From Porphyromonadaceae bacterium W3.11 (GTDB lineage: Bacteria; Bacteroidota; Bacteroidia; Bacteroidales; Porphyromonadaceae), in the NCBI GenBank assembly GCA_030434245.1, contig JAUISX010000005.1, positions 223,337 through 287,336 on the forward strand: a stretch of 64,000 nt of DNA, given 5' to 3'. Of the stretch, positions 44,871-54,011 are shown in pieces (position 1 is the stretch's first letter; every line of letters begins with the position of its first letter). Below the pieces are notes generated by a model that searched no databases, was not told where the DNA came from, and saw nothing but the letters and a program-made list of their open reading frames with translations. Both the position numbers and the translations under genes were made by a program.

Positions 44871-46157
44871 ATGAGTGCACAATTAGCTCCACTTGCTGAA
44901 AGGTTACGTCCTAACACATTGGAAGAATATGTAGGACAGGAACATCTTATAGCTCCTGGTGCTCCATTGTATGAAATGATCCGAAGTGGTCTCTTAAGGA
45001 GCTTTATTCTTTGGGGGCCTCCTGGCGTGGGTAAGACTACGCTTGCACACATCATTAGCAAGCAATTGGGTACTAAATTTTATACCCTCAGTGCCGTGTC
45101 GTCGGGTGTTAAGGATGTCAGAGAGGTCATTCAGCAAGCAGAGGATAATCAAAGAGGCCTATTTGGCTCTGCAGCCACACCCATATTATTCATTGATGAG
45201 ATTCATAGGTTCAGCAAGAGTCAGCAAGATTCACTCCTTCATGCTGTAGAGCGAGGGAGCGTCACTCTCATAGGAGCAACTACTGAGAATCCTTCTTTTG
45301 AAGTTATACGCCCTCTTTTATCTCGGTGTAGAGTATTTGTCTTAAAGCCCCTGGATAGTAAGGCACTTGACGAGTTGCTTGAGAGAGCCATTTCGGAAGA
45401 TGTTGTTCTGCGGGAATATCAGTTTGAAATCAAAGAGCGTGAGGCACTATTTGCTGCTGCTGGAGGAGATGCTCGCAAGTTATTGAACATCTTGGAGATG
45501 CTGATTACTACTCCAGAGGCTAAGGTAGAGGATAAGATAGTAATTTCGAACCAGATTATTGCTAATTCCCTTCAGCAAAATCCTGCCGTCTATGACAAAG
45601 GTGGAGAGATGCACTATGATATCATTTCGGCATACATCAAGAGTGTTAGAGGAAGTGATCCAGATGCTGCCTTGTATTGGCTCGCGAGGATGATTGCAGG
45701 TGGGGAGGATCCTAAGTTTATTGCCCGCCGAATCGTCATACTAGCGGCCGAAGACATAGGGCTGGCTAATCCTAATGCTTTATTGATAGCACAGGCTGCA
45801 TTTGATGCGGTCCAGAAGATTGGATGGCCTGAGGGAAGAATCCCATTAGCAGAAGCTACTATATACCTGGCCAGTAGTCCAAAGAGTAATAGTGCATATC
45901 TCGCCATTGATAAAGCACTTCAATTCGTAAAAACAGCTCCTCCTTATGCCGTTCCAATGCATTTGAGGAATGCTCCTACATCTTTAATGGAAGAGCTAGG
46001 ATATGGAGCAGAATATATCTATCCACATAATTACGAAGGGCATTATGCTCCGCAGGAATATTTGCCTAATGAAATTGAGGGTATGAACTTTTGGGAACCT
46101 GCTCCAAATTCGCAAGAACAGCGGTTGGTTGACTATTTAAGAGACCATAAAAAATGA
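44871..46157 (+). CDS. rarA: Replication-associated recombination protein A (AAA ATPase)
   Basis: This 428-residue protein of the RarA/MgsA/Mgs1 clade has Walker A GPPGVGKT (49-56), Walker B LFIDEIHRFSK and sensor 1 GATTENPSFEV. The tetramerisation and C-terminal domains follow (ARMIAGGEDPKFIARRIVILAAEDIGLANPNAL). It acts at stalled replication forks with SSB. It follows the TetR-like gene at 4 bp. Confidence 0.94.
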   Translation: MSAQLAPLAERLRPNTLEEYVGQEHLIAPGAPLYEMIRSGLLRSFILWGPPGVGKTTLAHIISKQLGTKFYTLSAVSSGVKDVREVIQQAEDNQRGLFGSAATPILFIDEIHRFSKSQQDSLLHAVERGSVTLIGATTENPSFEVIRPLLSRCRVFVLKPLDSKALDELLERAISEDVVLREYQFEIKEREALFAAAGGDARKLLNILEMLITTPEAKVEDKIVISNQIIANSLQQNPAVYDKGGEMHYDIISAYIKSVRGSDPDAALYWLARMIAGGEDPKFIARRIVILAAEDIGLANPNALLIAQAAFDAVQKIGWPEGRIPLAEATIYLASSPKSNSAYLAIDKALQFVKTAPPYAVPMHLRNAPTSLMEELGYGAEYIYPHNYEGHYAPQEYLPNEIEGMNFWEPAPNSQEQRLVDYLRDHKK

Positions 46158-46275
46158 AAATGATGATATATAGCAACTTTTGAGCTACCCACCGTGGAAA
46201 TGTTGTTTATTATATGTACTTTTATGCCGTGTGAAAATAATTTAATAACTCATTATAAAATTTCGAATATTTAAA

Positions 46276-47340
46276 ATGAAAAAGCACAATTTTTATGCTG
46301 GTCCTTCTATTCTAAATGAAGGCGTAATCAAAGAAACTGCTAAGGCTGTTGAGAACTTCGCAGGCACAGGTCTTTCAATCCTTGAGATTTCTCATAGAAG
46401 TAAAGAGTTTGTTGCTGTTATGGACGAGACTCGTGCTCTATTCAAGGAATTACTAGACATTCCTGAAACACACGATGTCGTTTTTGTTGGTGGTGGTGCA
46501 AGTCTTCAGTTCTATGTTGCTCCTCTTAACTTATTAAAGACTAAGGCTGCGTATCTAGATACAGGTGCTTGGGCAAATAAGGCTATTAAGGAAGCAAAGC
46601 GTGTTGGTGAAGTTGAGGTTATTGGTAGCTCAAAAGAGGATACCTACTCATACATCCCTGAGTACACTGTACCTTCAGATGTAGATTACTTCCACTATAC
46701 ATCTAATAACACCATTTACGGTACAGAAATCCGCAAGGATCCTGAAGTATCAGTTCCTTTGGTTTGTGATATGTCATCTGATATCTTTAGTCGTCCTATT
46801 GATATTTCTAAGTATGACCTTATCTATGGTGGTGCTCAGAAGAATCTAGCTCCTGCAGGTGTAACATTTGCTATCGTACGTAAGGATGCACTTGGTAAGG
46901 TGGATCGTGATCTTCCTACTATGCTTGACTACCGTACTCATATCAATAAGGAGAGTATGTTCAATACACCTCCAGTTCTTCCAGTTTATTCTGCTCTTCA
47001 AACACTTAAATGGTATAAAGAGCTTGGTGGCGTGAAAGCAATGGAGAAGAAGAATATCGAGAAAGCTGGTCTTCTATATGATGCTATTGATAGCTCTAAG
47101 CTATTCCGTGGTACTGCACGTGAGCAAGATCGTTCACTAATGAACATCTGTTTCGTGATGAAAGATGAGTACAAGGAGCTTGAGAAAGAGTTCTTAGACT
47201 TTGCTACTTCTAAGGGTATGATGGGACTTAAGGGTCACCGTTCAGTAGGTGGTTTCCGTGCATCTACATACAATGCTCTTCCAATTGAAAGTGTTAAGGC
47301 TCTTATCGACGTAATGAAGGAGTTTGAGCGTAAGATCTAA
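46276..47340 (+). CDS. serC: Phosphoserine aminotransferase
   Basis: This 354-residue class V PLP aminotransferase begins [24 protein letters not shown]. It has [32 protein letters not shown] and the PLP lysine in [21 protein letters not shown]. It carries out the second step of serine synthesis. It is followed by serA and the DUF1015 gene in a conserved Bacteroidota arrangement. Confidence 0.97.
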   Translation: MKKHNFYAGPSILNEGVIKETAKAVENFAGTGLSILEISHRSKEFVAVMDETRALFKELLDIPETHDVVFVGGGASLQFYVAPLNLLKTKAAYLDTGAWANKAIKEAKRVGEVEVIGSSKEDTYSYIPEYTVPSDVDYFHYTSNNTIYGTEIRKDPEVSVPLVCDMSSDIFSRPIDISKYDLIYGGAQKNLAPAGVTFAIVRKDALGKVDRDLPTMLDYRTHINKESMFNTPPVLPVYSALQTLKWYKELGGVKAMEKKNIEKAGLLYDAIDSSKLFRGTAREQDRSLMNICFVMKDEYKELEKEFLDFATSKGMMGLKGHRSVGGFRASTYNALPIESVKALIDVMKEFERKI

Positions 47341-47427
47341 TTGACAAAGATATTACGGATCTCTAAGCAGGTAACTTACTATAGGAAAAACAGCTTAGTT
47401 GATTAGTAAGATATATTTTACTAGCTG

Positions 47428-47471
47428 GCTAGGTAGTTATTCTGCAATTCTATGTAGAGTAACTACCTAGC
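47428..47471 (+). other. Long hairpin between serC and serA
   Basis: GCTAGGTAGTTA pairs perfectly with TAACTACCTAGC, with a further CT/AG pair inside. No U-tract follows (CACAGCAAATAAAAG), so it is more likely an RNA stability or processing element than a terminator. Confidence 0.5.
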
Positions 47472-47523
47472 ACAGCAAATAAAAGAGACTAAAGATAGAT
47501 AACAATAGATATTAAATATTCGT

Positions 47524-48450
47524 ATGGCAACTAAAGTATTGATTGCAACAGAGAAGCCTTTTGCTCCTATTGCAGTAGAAAAAATTAGAGATATTATTGA
47601 GGGTAACGGTTTTGAACTCGTTTTATGTGAAAAGTACACAGAGAAGAGTCAACTTCTTGCAGCCGTAGCTGACGTAGATGCTATGATTGTTCGCTCAGAT
47701 AAAATTGATGCTGAGGTCATCGAGGCAGCTAAGAACCTTAAGATTGTGGTTCGTGCAGGTGCTGGTTATGACAATGTGGACTGTGAAGCTGCTACTAAGC
47801 ATAATGTAGTGGTGATGAACACCCCAGGTCAGAACGCCAATGCTGTTGCCGAGCTAGTCTTCGCACTTCTACTTCACCACAAGCGTGCTCACTTAGGCGG
47901 TGGTAGCGGTAGTGAATTAATGGGCAAGCGTTTTGGTGTTATGTCTTATGGTAACATCGGTGAGAATGCAGCTCGTATCGCTAAAGGTTTTGGTATGGAT
48001 GTCAGAGCATTTAGTCGCTCTACTCCATCTAACCACTTCTGGAAAGATGGGTATATGTTCTATAACGATAGAAAAACCATGTTCAGTGAAGTGGATATAA
48101 TGGTCATCGCTATGCCATCAGCAGCCAATACTAAGGGTATGATCAACTATGAAATGATGAACGCTATGCCAAAGGGTGGTATTATCGTTAATATCGCACG
48201 TAAGGATCTTGTCAATGAAGAAGACCTTAAGAAAGTCCTAGCAGATCGTCCTGACCTTAGCTATCTAACTGATGTTAAGCCAGACTGTGAAGCCGAAATC
48301 GCTGAGAAGTTCCCAAAACAATATCTAGCTACTGCTAAGAAGATGGGTGCTCAGACTGCTGAAGCAAATATTAATGCAGGTATGGCTGCTGCTTCTCAAA
48401 TCGTGGGCTTCATCAAAGATGGTAACGAGAAATTTAGAGTGAATAAGTAA
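47524..48450 (+). CDS. serA: D-3-phosphoglycerate dehydrogenase
   Basis: This 308-residue D-2-hydroxyacid dehydrogenase is the short form without an ACT domain. Conserved segments are IVRSDKIDAEVIEAAKNLKIVVRAGAGYDNVDCEAAT and the Rossmann region RFGVMSYGNIGENAARIAKGFGM (GxxGxxG-like). Catalytic NIARKDLVNEEDL follows. The usual catalytic His is not obvious in the degenerate C-terminal part (QTAEANINAGMAAASQIVGF). Its place between serC and the DUF1015 gene supports the serine-pathway role. Confidence 0.9.
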   Translation: MATKVLIATEKPFAPIAVEKIRDIIEGNGFELVLCEKYTEKSQLLAAVADVDAMIVRSDKIDAEVIEAAKNLKIVVRAGAGYDNVDCEAATKHNVVVMNTPGQNANAVAELVFALLLHHKRAHLGGGSGSELMGKRFGVMSYGNIGENAARIAKGFGMDVRAFSRSTPSNHFWKDGYMFYNDRKTMFSEVDIMVIAMPSAANTKGMINYEMMNAMPKGGIIVNIARKDLVNEEDLKKVLADRPDLSYLTDVKPDCEAEIAEKFPKQYLATAKKMGAQTAEANINAGMAAASQIVGFIKDGNEKFRVNK

Positions 48451-48467
48451 TTATAAAAGAAACAGCA

Positions 48468-49721
48468 ATGGCAATTGTAAAACCATTTAAAGGAATAAGA
48501 CCTCCTAAAGAACTTGTATTGAAAGTGAATTCTCGCCCTTATGATGTCCTTAATAGCGAAGAAGCTCGTGAGGAAGCAAAGGGTAATGAGATGTCATTAT
48601 ATCATATCATTCGTCCAGAGATCAACTTTCCTGTAGGAAAGGATGAGCATGACGAGGATGTTTATCAGATGGCAGCTACTCAATTCAAGAAGTTCCGCGA
48701 TGAAGGTTGGTTGGTACAGGATGAGAAACCTTGTTACTACATCTATGCCCAGACAATGGATGGCCGTACTCAGTATGGTATAGTGGTAGGGGCTCATGTT
48801 GATGATTACATGAAGGGTAACATCAAGAAGCACGAATTGACTCGTAAAGACAAAGAAGAGGACCGCATGAAGCATGTTCGTGTGAATAATGCTAACGTAG
48901 AGCCTGTGTTCTTCTCTTTCGAGGACAATAAGATACTACAGGATATCATTGATAAGTATAAAAAGACTGAGCCAGAGTACGATTTCGTAGCTGAGATTGA
49001 CGGCTTTGGTCACCACTTCTGGGTGGTAAGTGATGACAAGGATATTGAAACTATCACAAAAGCTTTTGCTGATATCCCTGTCATGTACATCGCTGATGGA
49101 CACCACAGATCAGCTGCTGCAGCTCTTGTTGGTGACGAAAAGCGTCGTAATAACCCTAATCATACTGGTGATGAAGAGTATAACTACTTCATGGCAGTTT
49201 GTTTCCCTGCAAGTCACCTTCATATCATAGACTATAATCGTGTAGTTAAGGATTTGAATGGTAATACCCCAGAGGAATTTTTGGAAAAAGTATCAAAGAA
49301 CTTCGACGTTGAAGAAAAAGAAGGTACATATAAGCCTAATAAGTTGCACAACTTTGGTTTGTATCTAGGTGGTAAGTGGTATTCACTGACCGCTAAGCCT
49401 GGTACATACGATGATAAAGATCCTATCGGTGTACTAGACGTTACAGTATCTTCTGATTTAATTCTTAGAGATATTTTAGGGATTGAAGATCTTCGTACAA
49501 GTAAGAGAATTGATTTTGTAGGTGGAATTCGTGGACTCAAAGAATTGGAGCGTAGAGTTGATAACGGTGAGATGGTTGCTGCTTTAGCACTTTATCCAGT
49601 CTCTATGCAACAGCTTATTGATATTGCCGATTCTGGTAATATTATGCCACCAAAGACTACTTGGTTTGAACCTAAGCTACGTAGTGGTCTCGTAATTCAC
49701 TCACTTGAGGACGATAAGTAA
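48468..49721 (+). CDS. DUF1015 family protein
   Basis: This 417-residue protein matches the DUF1015 family, recognisable by SRPYDVLNSEEAREEAKGNEMSLYHIIRPE near the start and the conserved MYIADGHHRSAAAALV motif. It is usually found next to serA and serC in Bacteroidota and Clostridia. Work on related proteins points to phosphorylation of serine (ADP- or ATP-dependent serine kinase), a role I only infer here. It starts 17 bp after serA. Confidence 0.88.
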   Translation: MAIVKPFKGIRPPKELVLKVNSRPYDVLNSEEAREEAKGNEMSLYHIIRPEINFPVGKDEHDEDVYQMAATQFKKFRDEGWLVQDEKPCYYIYAQTMDGRTQYGIVVGAHVDDYMKGNIKKHELTRKDKEEDRMKHVRVNNANVEPVFFSFEDNKILQDIIDKYKKTEPEYDFVAEIDGFGHHFWVVSDDKDIETITKAFADIPVMYIADGHHRSAAAALVGDEKRRNNPNHTGDEEYNYFMAVCFPASHLHIIDYNRVVKDLNGNTPEEFLEKVSKNFDVEEKEGTYKPNKLHNFGLYLGGKWYSLTAKPGTYDDKDPIGVLDVTVSSDLILRDILGIEDLRTSKRIDFVGGIRGLKELERRVDNGEMVAALALYPVSMQQLIDIADSGNIMPPKTTWFEPKLRSGLVIHSLEDDK

Positions 49722-49738
49722 ATAGATCATATAAAAAA

Positions 49739-49769
49739 GATAGGCGAGTTCATTATGAACTTGCCTATC
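49739..49769. other. Hairpin between DUF1015 gene and aspA
   Basis: GATAGGCGAGTTCA pairs with TGAACTTGCCTATC. It is flanked by A-tracts on both sides on the plus strand, so a U-tract exists only for minus-strand transcription. It is not a normal terminator for the plus-strand genes. Confidence 0.45.
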
Positions 49770-49802
49770 AAAAAAACTTTTAATTTATAACTAATATATA
49801 AT

Positions 49803-51239
49803 ATGTCAAATAAGAAGCGTACAGAGAGCGACCTTTTGGGAGCTATGGAGATTGACAACGAGCATCTTTATGGTATTCAGACTGAGAGAGCAATGATTAA
49901 TTTCAAGTTCTCTCCATTCAAAGTAAATACTTATCCATACTTTGTTGAAGCTTTGGCTATCACAAAGCAGGGTGCAGCAATTGCTAACCACAAGCTAGGT
50001 CTTCTAACTGATGAGGTAAAAGACGCGATTGTTCAAGCATGTGAAGAGATTCGTGATGGAAAGCACCATGAGCACTTCCCTGTAGATATGATACAGGGTG
50101 GAGCAGGTACATCTACCAACATGAACGCTAATGAGGTGATTGCTAACCGTGCTCTAGAGATCATGGGTTACGAAAGAGGTGATTATGCTAAGCACTGTAC
50201 ACCTAATGACCACGTGAACCGTTCACAATCTACCAATGATGCATATCCAACTGCTATCCACTTAGGTCTATACAGAACTTATCTTGCTATTATCCCTCAT
50301 ATCGAAGAGATGGTAAAAGCACTTCGTAAGAAAGGTGAAGAGTTCAAAGACGTTGTGAAGATGGGACGTACTCAGCTTCAGGATGCTGTGCCAATGACAC
50401 TTGGACAGACTTTCAATGGCTTTGCTTCTATCCTTGAAGAAGAAATCCCTAATCTTAAGCATGCTTCTGATCAGCTTCTTGTTGTGAACATGGGTGCTAC
50501 AGCTATCGGTACAGGTATTACTTCTGAGCCAGGGTATGCTGAAGCATGTATTGATGCACTACGTGATATTACTGGATGGGATATCTCTTTAGCACATGAC
50601 CTAGTAGGTGCTACATCTGACACATCACACCTCATTGGATACTCAGCTGCTCTTCGTAGAATTGCTGTTAAGGTGAGCAAGATCAGTAATGACCTTCGCC
50701 TTCTTTCAAGTGGTCCTCGTGCAGGCCTTGGTGAGATTGAGCTACCAGCTCGTCAGCCAGGATCAAGTATCATGCCAGGAAAGGTTAACCCTGTAATCCC
50801 TGAAGTTGCTACACAAGCAGCTCTTAAGATTATTGGTAATGATGTCGCTGTTACTATGGCTGGAGAAGCTTCACAGATGGAGCTTAACGCTATGGAGCCA
50901 GTTATGGCACAGTGCTGCTTCGAGAGCTCTGACTATCTAGTTACTGCTCTTGATACTCTTCGTGAGCTATGTATCGTTGGTATTAAGGCAAATGCTGAGA
51001 AGACCCTTGAGGATGTTCATAATAGCCTTGGTATCGTAACCGCTCTAAATCCATTCATCGGTTACAAGAACTCTACTAAGATTGCTAAGGAAGCGGTAGC
51101 TACTGGTAAGGGTATTGTAGAGATTGTTCTTGAGAAGGGTATTCTTTCTAAGGAGCAACTAGATACTATCCTTGATCCACAGAACTTGATCAAGCCAGTT
51201 CACCTAGATATTAAGCCACTTAAGGACTTTGAAGGCTAA
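49803..51239 (+). CDS. aspA: Aspartate ammonia-lyase (aspartase)
   Basis: This 478-residue fumarase/aspartase superfamily enzyme has DLLGAMEIDNEHLYGIQTERA, QGGAGTSTNMNANEVIANRALE, MGRTQLQDAVPMTLGQ and the signature loop PGSSIMPGKVNPVIPE. It releases ammonia from aspartate to give fumarate. It is ended by the terminator at 51289. Together with the fumarase genes at 62680-64000 it supplies fumarate and malate, the electron sink of fumarate-respiring anaerobes. Confidence 0.97.
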   Translation: MSNKKRTESDLLGAMEIDNEHLYGIQTERAMINFKFSPFKVNTYPYFVEALAITKQGAAIANHKLGLLTDEVKDAIVQACEEIRDGKHHEHFPVDMIQGGAGTSTNMNANEVIANRALEIMGYERGDYAKHCTPNDHVNRSQSTNDAYPTAIHLGLYRTYLAIIPHIEEMVKALRKKGEEFKDVVKMGRTQLQDAVPMTLGQTFNGFASILEEEIPNLKHASDQLLVVNMGATAIGTGITSEPGYAEACIDALRDITGWDISLAHDLVGATSDTSHLIGYSAALRRIAVKVSKISNDLRLLSSGPRAGLGEIELPARQPGSSIMPGKVNPVIPEVATQAALKIIGNDVAVTMAGEASQMELNAMEPVMAQCCFESSDYLVTALDTLRELCIVGIKANAEKTLEDVHNSLGIVTALNPFIGYKNSTKIAKEAVATGKGIVEIVLEKGILSKEQLDTILDPQNLIKPVHLDIKPLKDFEG

Positions 51240-51288
51240 TATCATACATAAGTGAGACGTTAGTTAGTCTTTATTGCTTATATAGCAC

Positions 51289-51327
51289 AGCCACACATAG
51301 CGTTATCAGCTATGTGTGGCTTTTTTA
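51289..51327 (+). terminator. Strong intrinsic terminator of aspA
   Basis: AGCCACACATAGC pairs with GCTATGTGTGGCT, followed by TTTTTT. Confidence 0.9.
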
Positions 51328-51328
51328 G

Positions 51329-51336
51329 TACCTTTG
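51329..51336 (+). promoter_or_regulatory. -7 promoter element of the merR-rnz-nadK unit (TACCTTTG)
   Basis: It lies directly behind the aspA terminator and 20 bp before the MerR start codon, giving a leader of about 12 nt. Confidence 0.5.
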
Positions 51337-51355
51337 GAGTAAAGAAATACTCATT

Positions 51356-51763
51356 ATGGCACGACGAAAAAAATCTAATGTCAAAGGTGTGTACTGGCGT
51401 AAGCAAGGACATGATAAGGACCAGAGACTCTTTTATTCTATTAGCGAAGTCGCTGAGATGTTTGATATTGAGGAGCACATGCTTCGGACATGGGAAAAGC
51501 ATACACCTCTCAAACCTCAACGCTCTGTTAGTAGCGGTGCTAGGATGTACACTAATGAGGATTTGAAATTGGTGGAGCGACTAAGATATCTGATCGTAGA
51601 GAAAGGGATTCAATTATCTATGGTCTCAAAGTTTATTGACCTTGGTAGTCTAGAAACAGAATTAAAGATTCGTGACAAACTTTTGGACATAAGAAAGAAA
51701 GTGACAGCACTCAGAGCCATGGTTGATGAGCAATTAGACGAAGCCAATCCAGATATATTATAA
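51356..51763 (+). CDS. MerR family transcriptional regulator
   Basis: This 135-residue protein has an N-terminal basic tail, then the MerR winged helix (FYSISEVAEMFDIEEHMLRTWEKHTPLKPQRSVSSGARMYTNEDLKLVERL, residues about 25-80) and a C-terminal coiled coil. No effector-binding cysteines are seen. It starts an operon with rnz and nadK, spaced 52 and 20 bp. Confidence 0.9.
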   Translation: MARRKKSNVKGVYWRKQGHDKDQRLFYSISEVAEMFDIEEHMLRTWEKHTPLKPQRSVSSGARMYTNEDLKLVERLRYLIVEKGIQLSMVSKFIDLGSLETELKIRDKLLDIRKKVTALRAMVDEQLDEANPDIL

Positions 51764-51814
51764 GCAAATAGAGTGAAGAACAACGATAGAAGAAAAATCA
51801 TCGCAGGAGACGGA

Positions 51815-52750
51815 ATGAATATAAGAGTATTAGGCTCTGGTTCAGCGTTACCTAAGCCTAATCATTACCCCAGTTCTCACGTCTTGCAGATACGAGATAA
51901 GTCCTATATGATCGATTGTGGAGAAGGGACTCAGATGCAAATGATGCGTTATGGTGTTCCCTTTAAGAATCTTCATCGGATTTTTATCTCTCACCTCCAT
52001 GGTGATCACTGCTTAGGGCTTCCGGGACTATTAAGTACGCTGTCCTTAATAGGTCTTGATTATCCAGTCCATATTTATGGTCCTCAAGGCATAAAAAAAT
52101 ATATTGATGGGATAGTAGAGCTCTTTTGTAAAGATGATGAAGAGCGAATCATTTCGCATGAAATAGATACCGATGAGTATCATCAGATTTATGAGGATAA
52201 TACGCTTACGGTTCATGCTTTTCCCCTTAAGCATAGAGTCAAAACTTATGGCTATAGGTTCGATGAACGTCCACGTATGCTTCATCTAAATAGAGAGATG
52301 GCTGATTTTTATGGTGTTCCGATGGCTTACTTTGGACTCATTAAGAGAGGACATGATTATACCTGTGAGGATGGTACGGTTATCCCCAATACCAAGCTGA
52401 CTACTCCGCCCAGAAGGCCATATAGCTATGCTTACTGTTCGGATACTGCTTATTCTGAAAATGTCATTCCGTGTGTCAAGGAGGTAGATCTCCTATACCA
52501 CGAAGCGACCTTTATGAATGATATGGAAGCACGTGCCAAGATGACTATGCACAGTACCACGAGTGATGCCGCACGTATTGCATCTGCAGCGAACGTATCT
52601 CATCTCATGATAGGGCACTATAGTGGAAGATATACCAATAAAAAGTCCAATGACCAACTTATCCATGAATGCCAATCCCTCTTTAATAATACAATAGCTG
52701 CTGAGGATGGACTATTAGTAAGTTTGGAACAATTAAGGGAGCAAAAATAA
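51815..52750 (+). CDS. rnz: Ribonuclease Z
   Basis: This metallo-beta-lactamase-fold tRNA 3'-endonuclease of about 311 residues has HLHGDH at 60-65 (numbered from the ATG at 51815) followed by CLGLPGLL. The further metal ligands are in YCSDTAYSENV and HEATF, and in MIGHYSGRY. The frame is open upstream to a GTG at 51773, but the family N-terminus MNIRVLGSGSALP fits the later start. It removes 3' trailers from tRNA precursors. Confidence 0.94.
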   Translation: MNIRVLGSGSALPKPNHYPSSHVLQIRDKSYMIDCGEGTQMQMMRYGVPFKNLHRIFISHLHGDHCLGLPGLLSTLSLIGLDYPVHIYGPQGIKKYIDGIVELFCKDDEERIISHEIDTDEYHQIYEDNTLTVHAFPLKHRVKTYGYRFDERPRMLHLNREMADFYGVPMAYFGLIKRGHDYTCEDGTVIPNTKLTTPPRRPYSYAYCSDTAYSENVIPCVKEVDLLYHEATFMNDMEARAKMTMHSTTSDAARIASAANVSHLMIGHYSGRYTNKKSNDQLIHECQSLFNNTIAAEDGLLVSLEQLREQK

Positions 52751-52769
52751 TTTAGACTTTCGAAGAGAT

Positions 52770-53654
52770 ATGAAAATATCAGTTTGCGGTTCTATTCATC
52801 AAAAAGGAGATCCAGAAGAGTTAAGAAGACTAATGGATTTCATTCTTAACCTTTCAATTGATCATTCAGTTCAGATTGAAGAACGCTTTTATGCTTACCT
52901 AATTTCTAATGGGTATCAGTTAGGAGGCGTTGGGATTATGTCATCACATACCTATAGCTATACTGATTTATTATTAAGTATTGGAGGCGATGGTACATTT
53001 CTGCGTGCAGCAAAGATGATTGCCGGAACACCAGCAAAGATTATTGGCATCAATAGTGGGCGGCTTGGTTTCCTCGCTAACATACAGCCAGAAGATTTCG
53101 GGGCAATCTGGGACGATATTATTACAGGTGTAGTTAATACTGAGCGACGTGACTTATTAGAGATAGTGGTGGAAAAGAGTAGTGGAGAACTCATCTCTAG
53201 AGGAGTCGTGCTGAATGAAGTAGCTATGATTAAGCAAGATACAGCTAGTATGATTACCCTTGATGTCCAAGCCAATGGAGACTACCTTGCGAGCTATGAG
53301 TCAGATGGGCTATTAGTCTCAACACCGACAGGATCTACAGCTTATGCCCTAAGCGTTAATGGGCCTATAATTCATCCTACTAGTCCTGTTTTTACCGTGT
53401 TACCAATTGCCTCTCATATGTTGACGATGCGTCCCATAGTCCTCCCAAATACAGTAGAGGTAACAGTCTCAGTTAAAAGTAGGACAGGGACATTTTTATT
53501 GGCATGTGATGGCAAAAGTCACTCACATAATGTCGGTGATAAGATTCACATTAAGCTGTCTGACAAAAAATTAAATGTCCTTCATCCATTGCAATACTCT
53601 TTTTATGAGACGCTTAGAAATAAGTTGATGTGGGGTAAGGACTTTCGCCTATAA
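52770..53654 (+). CDS. nadK: NAD kinase
   Basis: This 294-residue protein has the GGDGTFLRAAK motif (GGDG at 72-75), GINSGRLGFLANI, LNEVAMIKQDTASMI and the NE/D...TPTGSTAYALSVNGPI signature of NAD kinases. It makes NADP from NAD. It follows rnz by 19 bp. With the transhydrogenase this window encodes two enzymes acting on the NAD/NADP balance. Confidence 0.95.
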   Translation: MKISVCGSIHQKGDPEELRRLMDFILNLSIDHSVQIEERFYAYLISNGYQLGGVGIMSSHTYSYTDLLLSIGGDGTFLRAAKMIAGTPAKIIGINSGRLGFLANIQPEDFGAIWDDIITGVVNTERRDLLEIVVEKSSGELISRGVVLNEVAMIKQDTASMITLDVQANGDYLASYESDGLLVSTPTGSTAYALSVNGPIIHPTSPVFTVLPIASHMLTMRPIVLPNTVEVTVSVKSRTGTFLLACDGKSHSHNVGDKIHIKLSDKKLNVLHPLQYSFYETLRNKLMWGKDFRL

Positions 53655-53970
53655 AGTTCCTACTAAATTGCTCCGTTTGTTGTTTTTCTATACTCAGCCA
53701 TACTCATTTCAGAGCTATAGCGTAGCAAAATGAGGGTGAAAAATTCGCCTCTGGGAAGAGTGATAATTTATCTTATATGAACGATTTCTTCTTCCTATAG
53801 AAAGAAAAAATGTTTTATATAGGAAACATTTCTCCTCCCTATAGCTAGGCGTTATGGTTCGTTAATTGATGTTTTTTTGAAGGTACACGTATGATAGGTG
53901 CGTAAGAGAAAGTAGAGACTTTCTAATGCTTAACCCGTTTGGGGCTATTGGGCGTGAACAAATATAAATG
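53655..53970. other. Intergenic region with dispersed repeat copy 3
   Basis: This gene-free stretch after nadK contains the repeat at 53791-53851. No terminator hairpin with a clear U-tract was found for nadK. Confidence 0.5.
53791..53851. repeat. Dispersed intergenic repeat, copy 3
   Basis: CTTCCTATAGAAAG (53791-53804), TATATAGGAAACA (53816-53828) and CCTCCCTATAGCTAGGCG (53834-53851) repeat the alternating pattern of copies 1 and 2. CTAGGCG also closes copy 2 (36363-36369). Confidence 0.65.
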
Positions 53971-53978
53971 TATATTTG
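53971..53978 (+). promoter_or_regulatory. -7 promoter element (TATATTTG) of haemerythrin-luxR operon
   Basis: It fits TAnnTTTG and lies 34 bp upstream of the ATG at 54012. Confidence 0.5.
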
Positions 53979-54011
53979 TATATAAGTAAATAATTGTAAA
54001 CATCAAATGAT

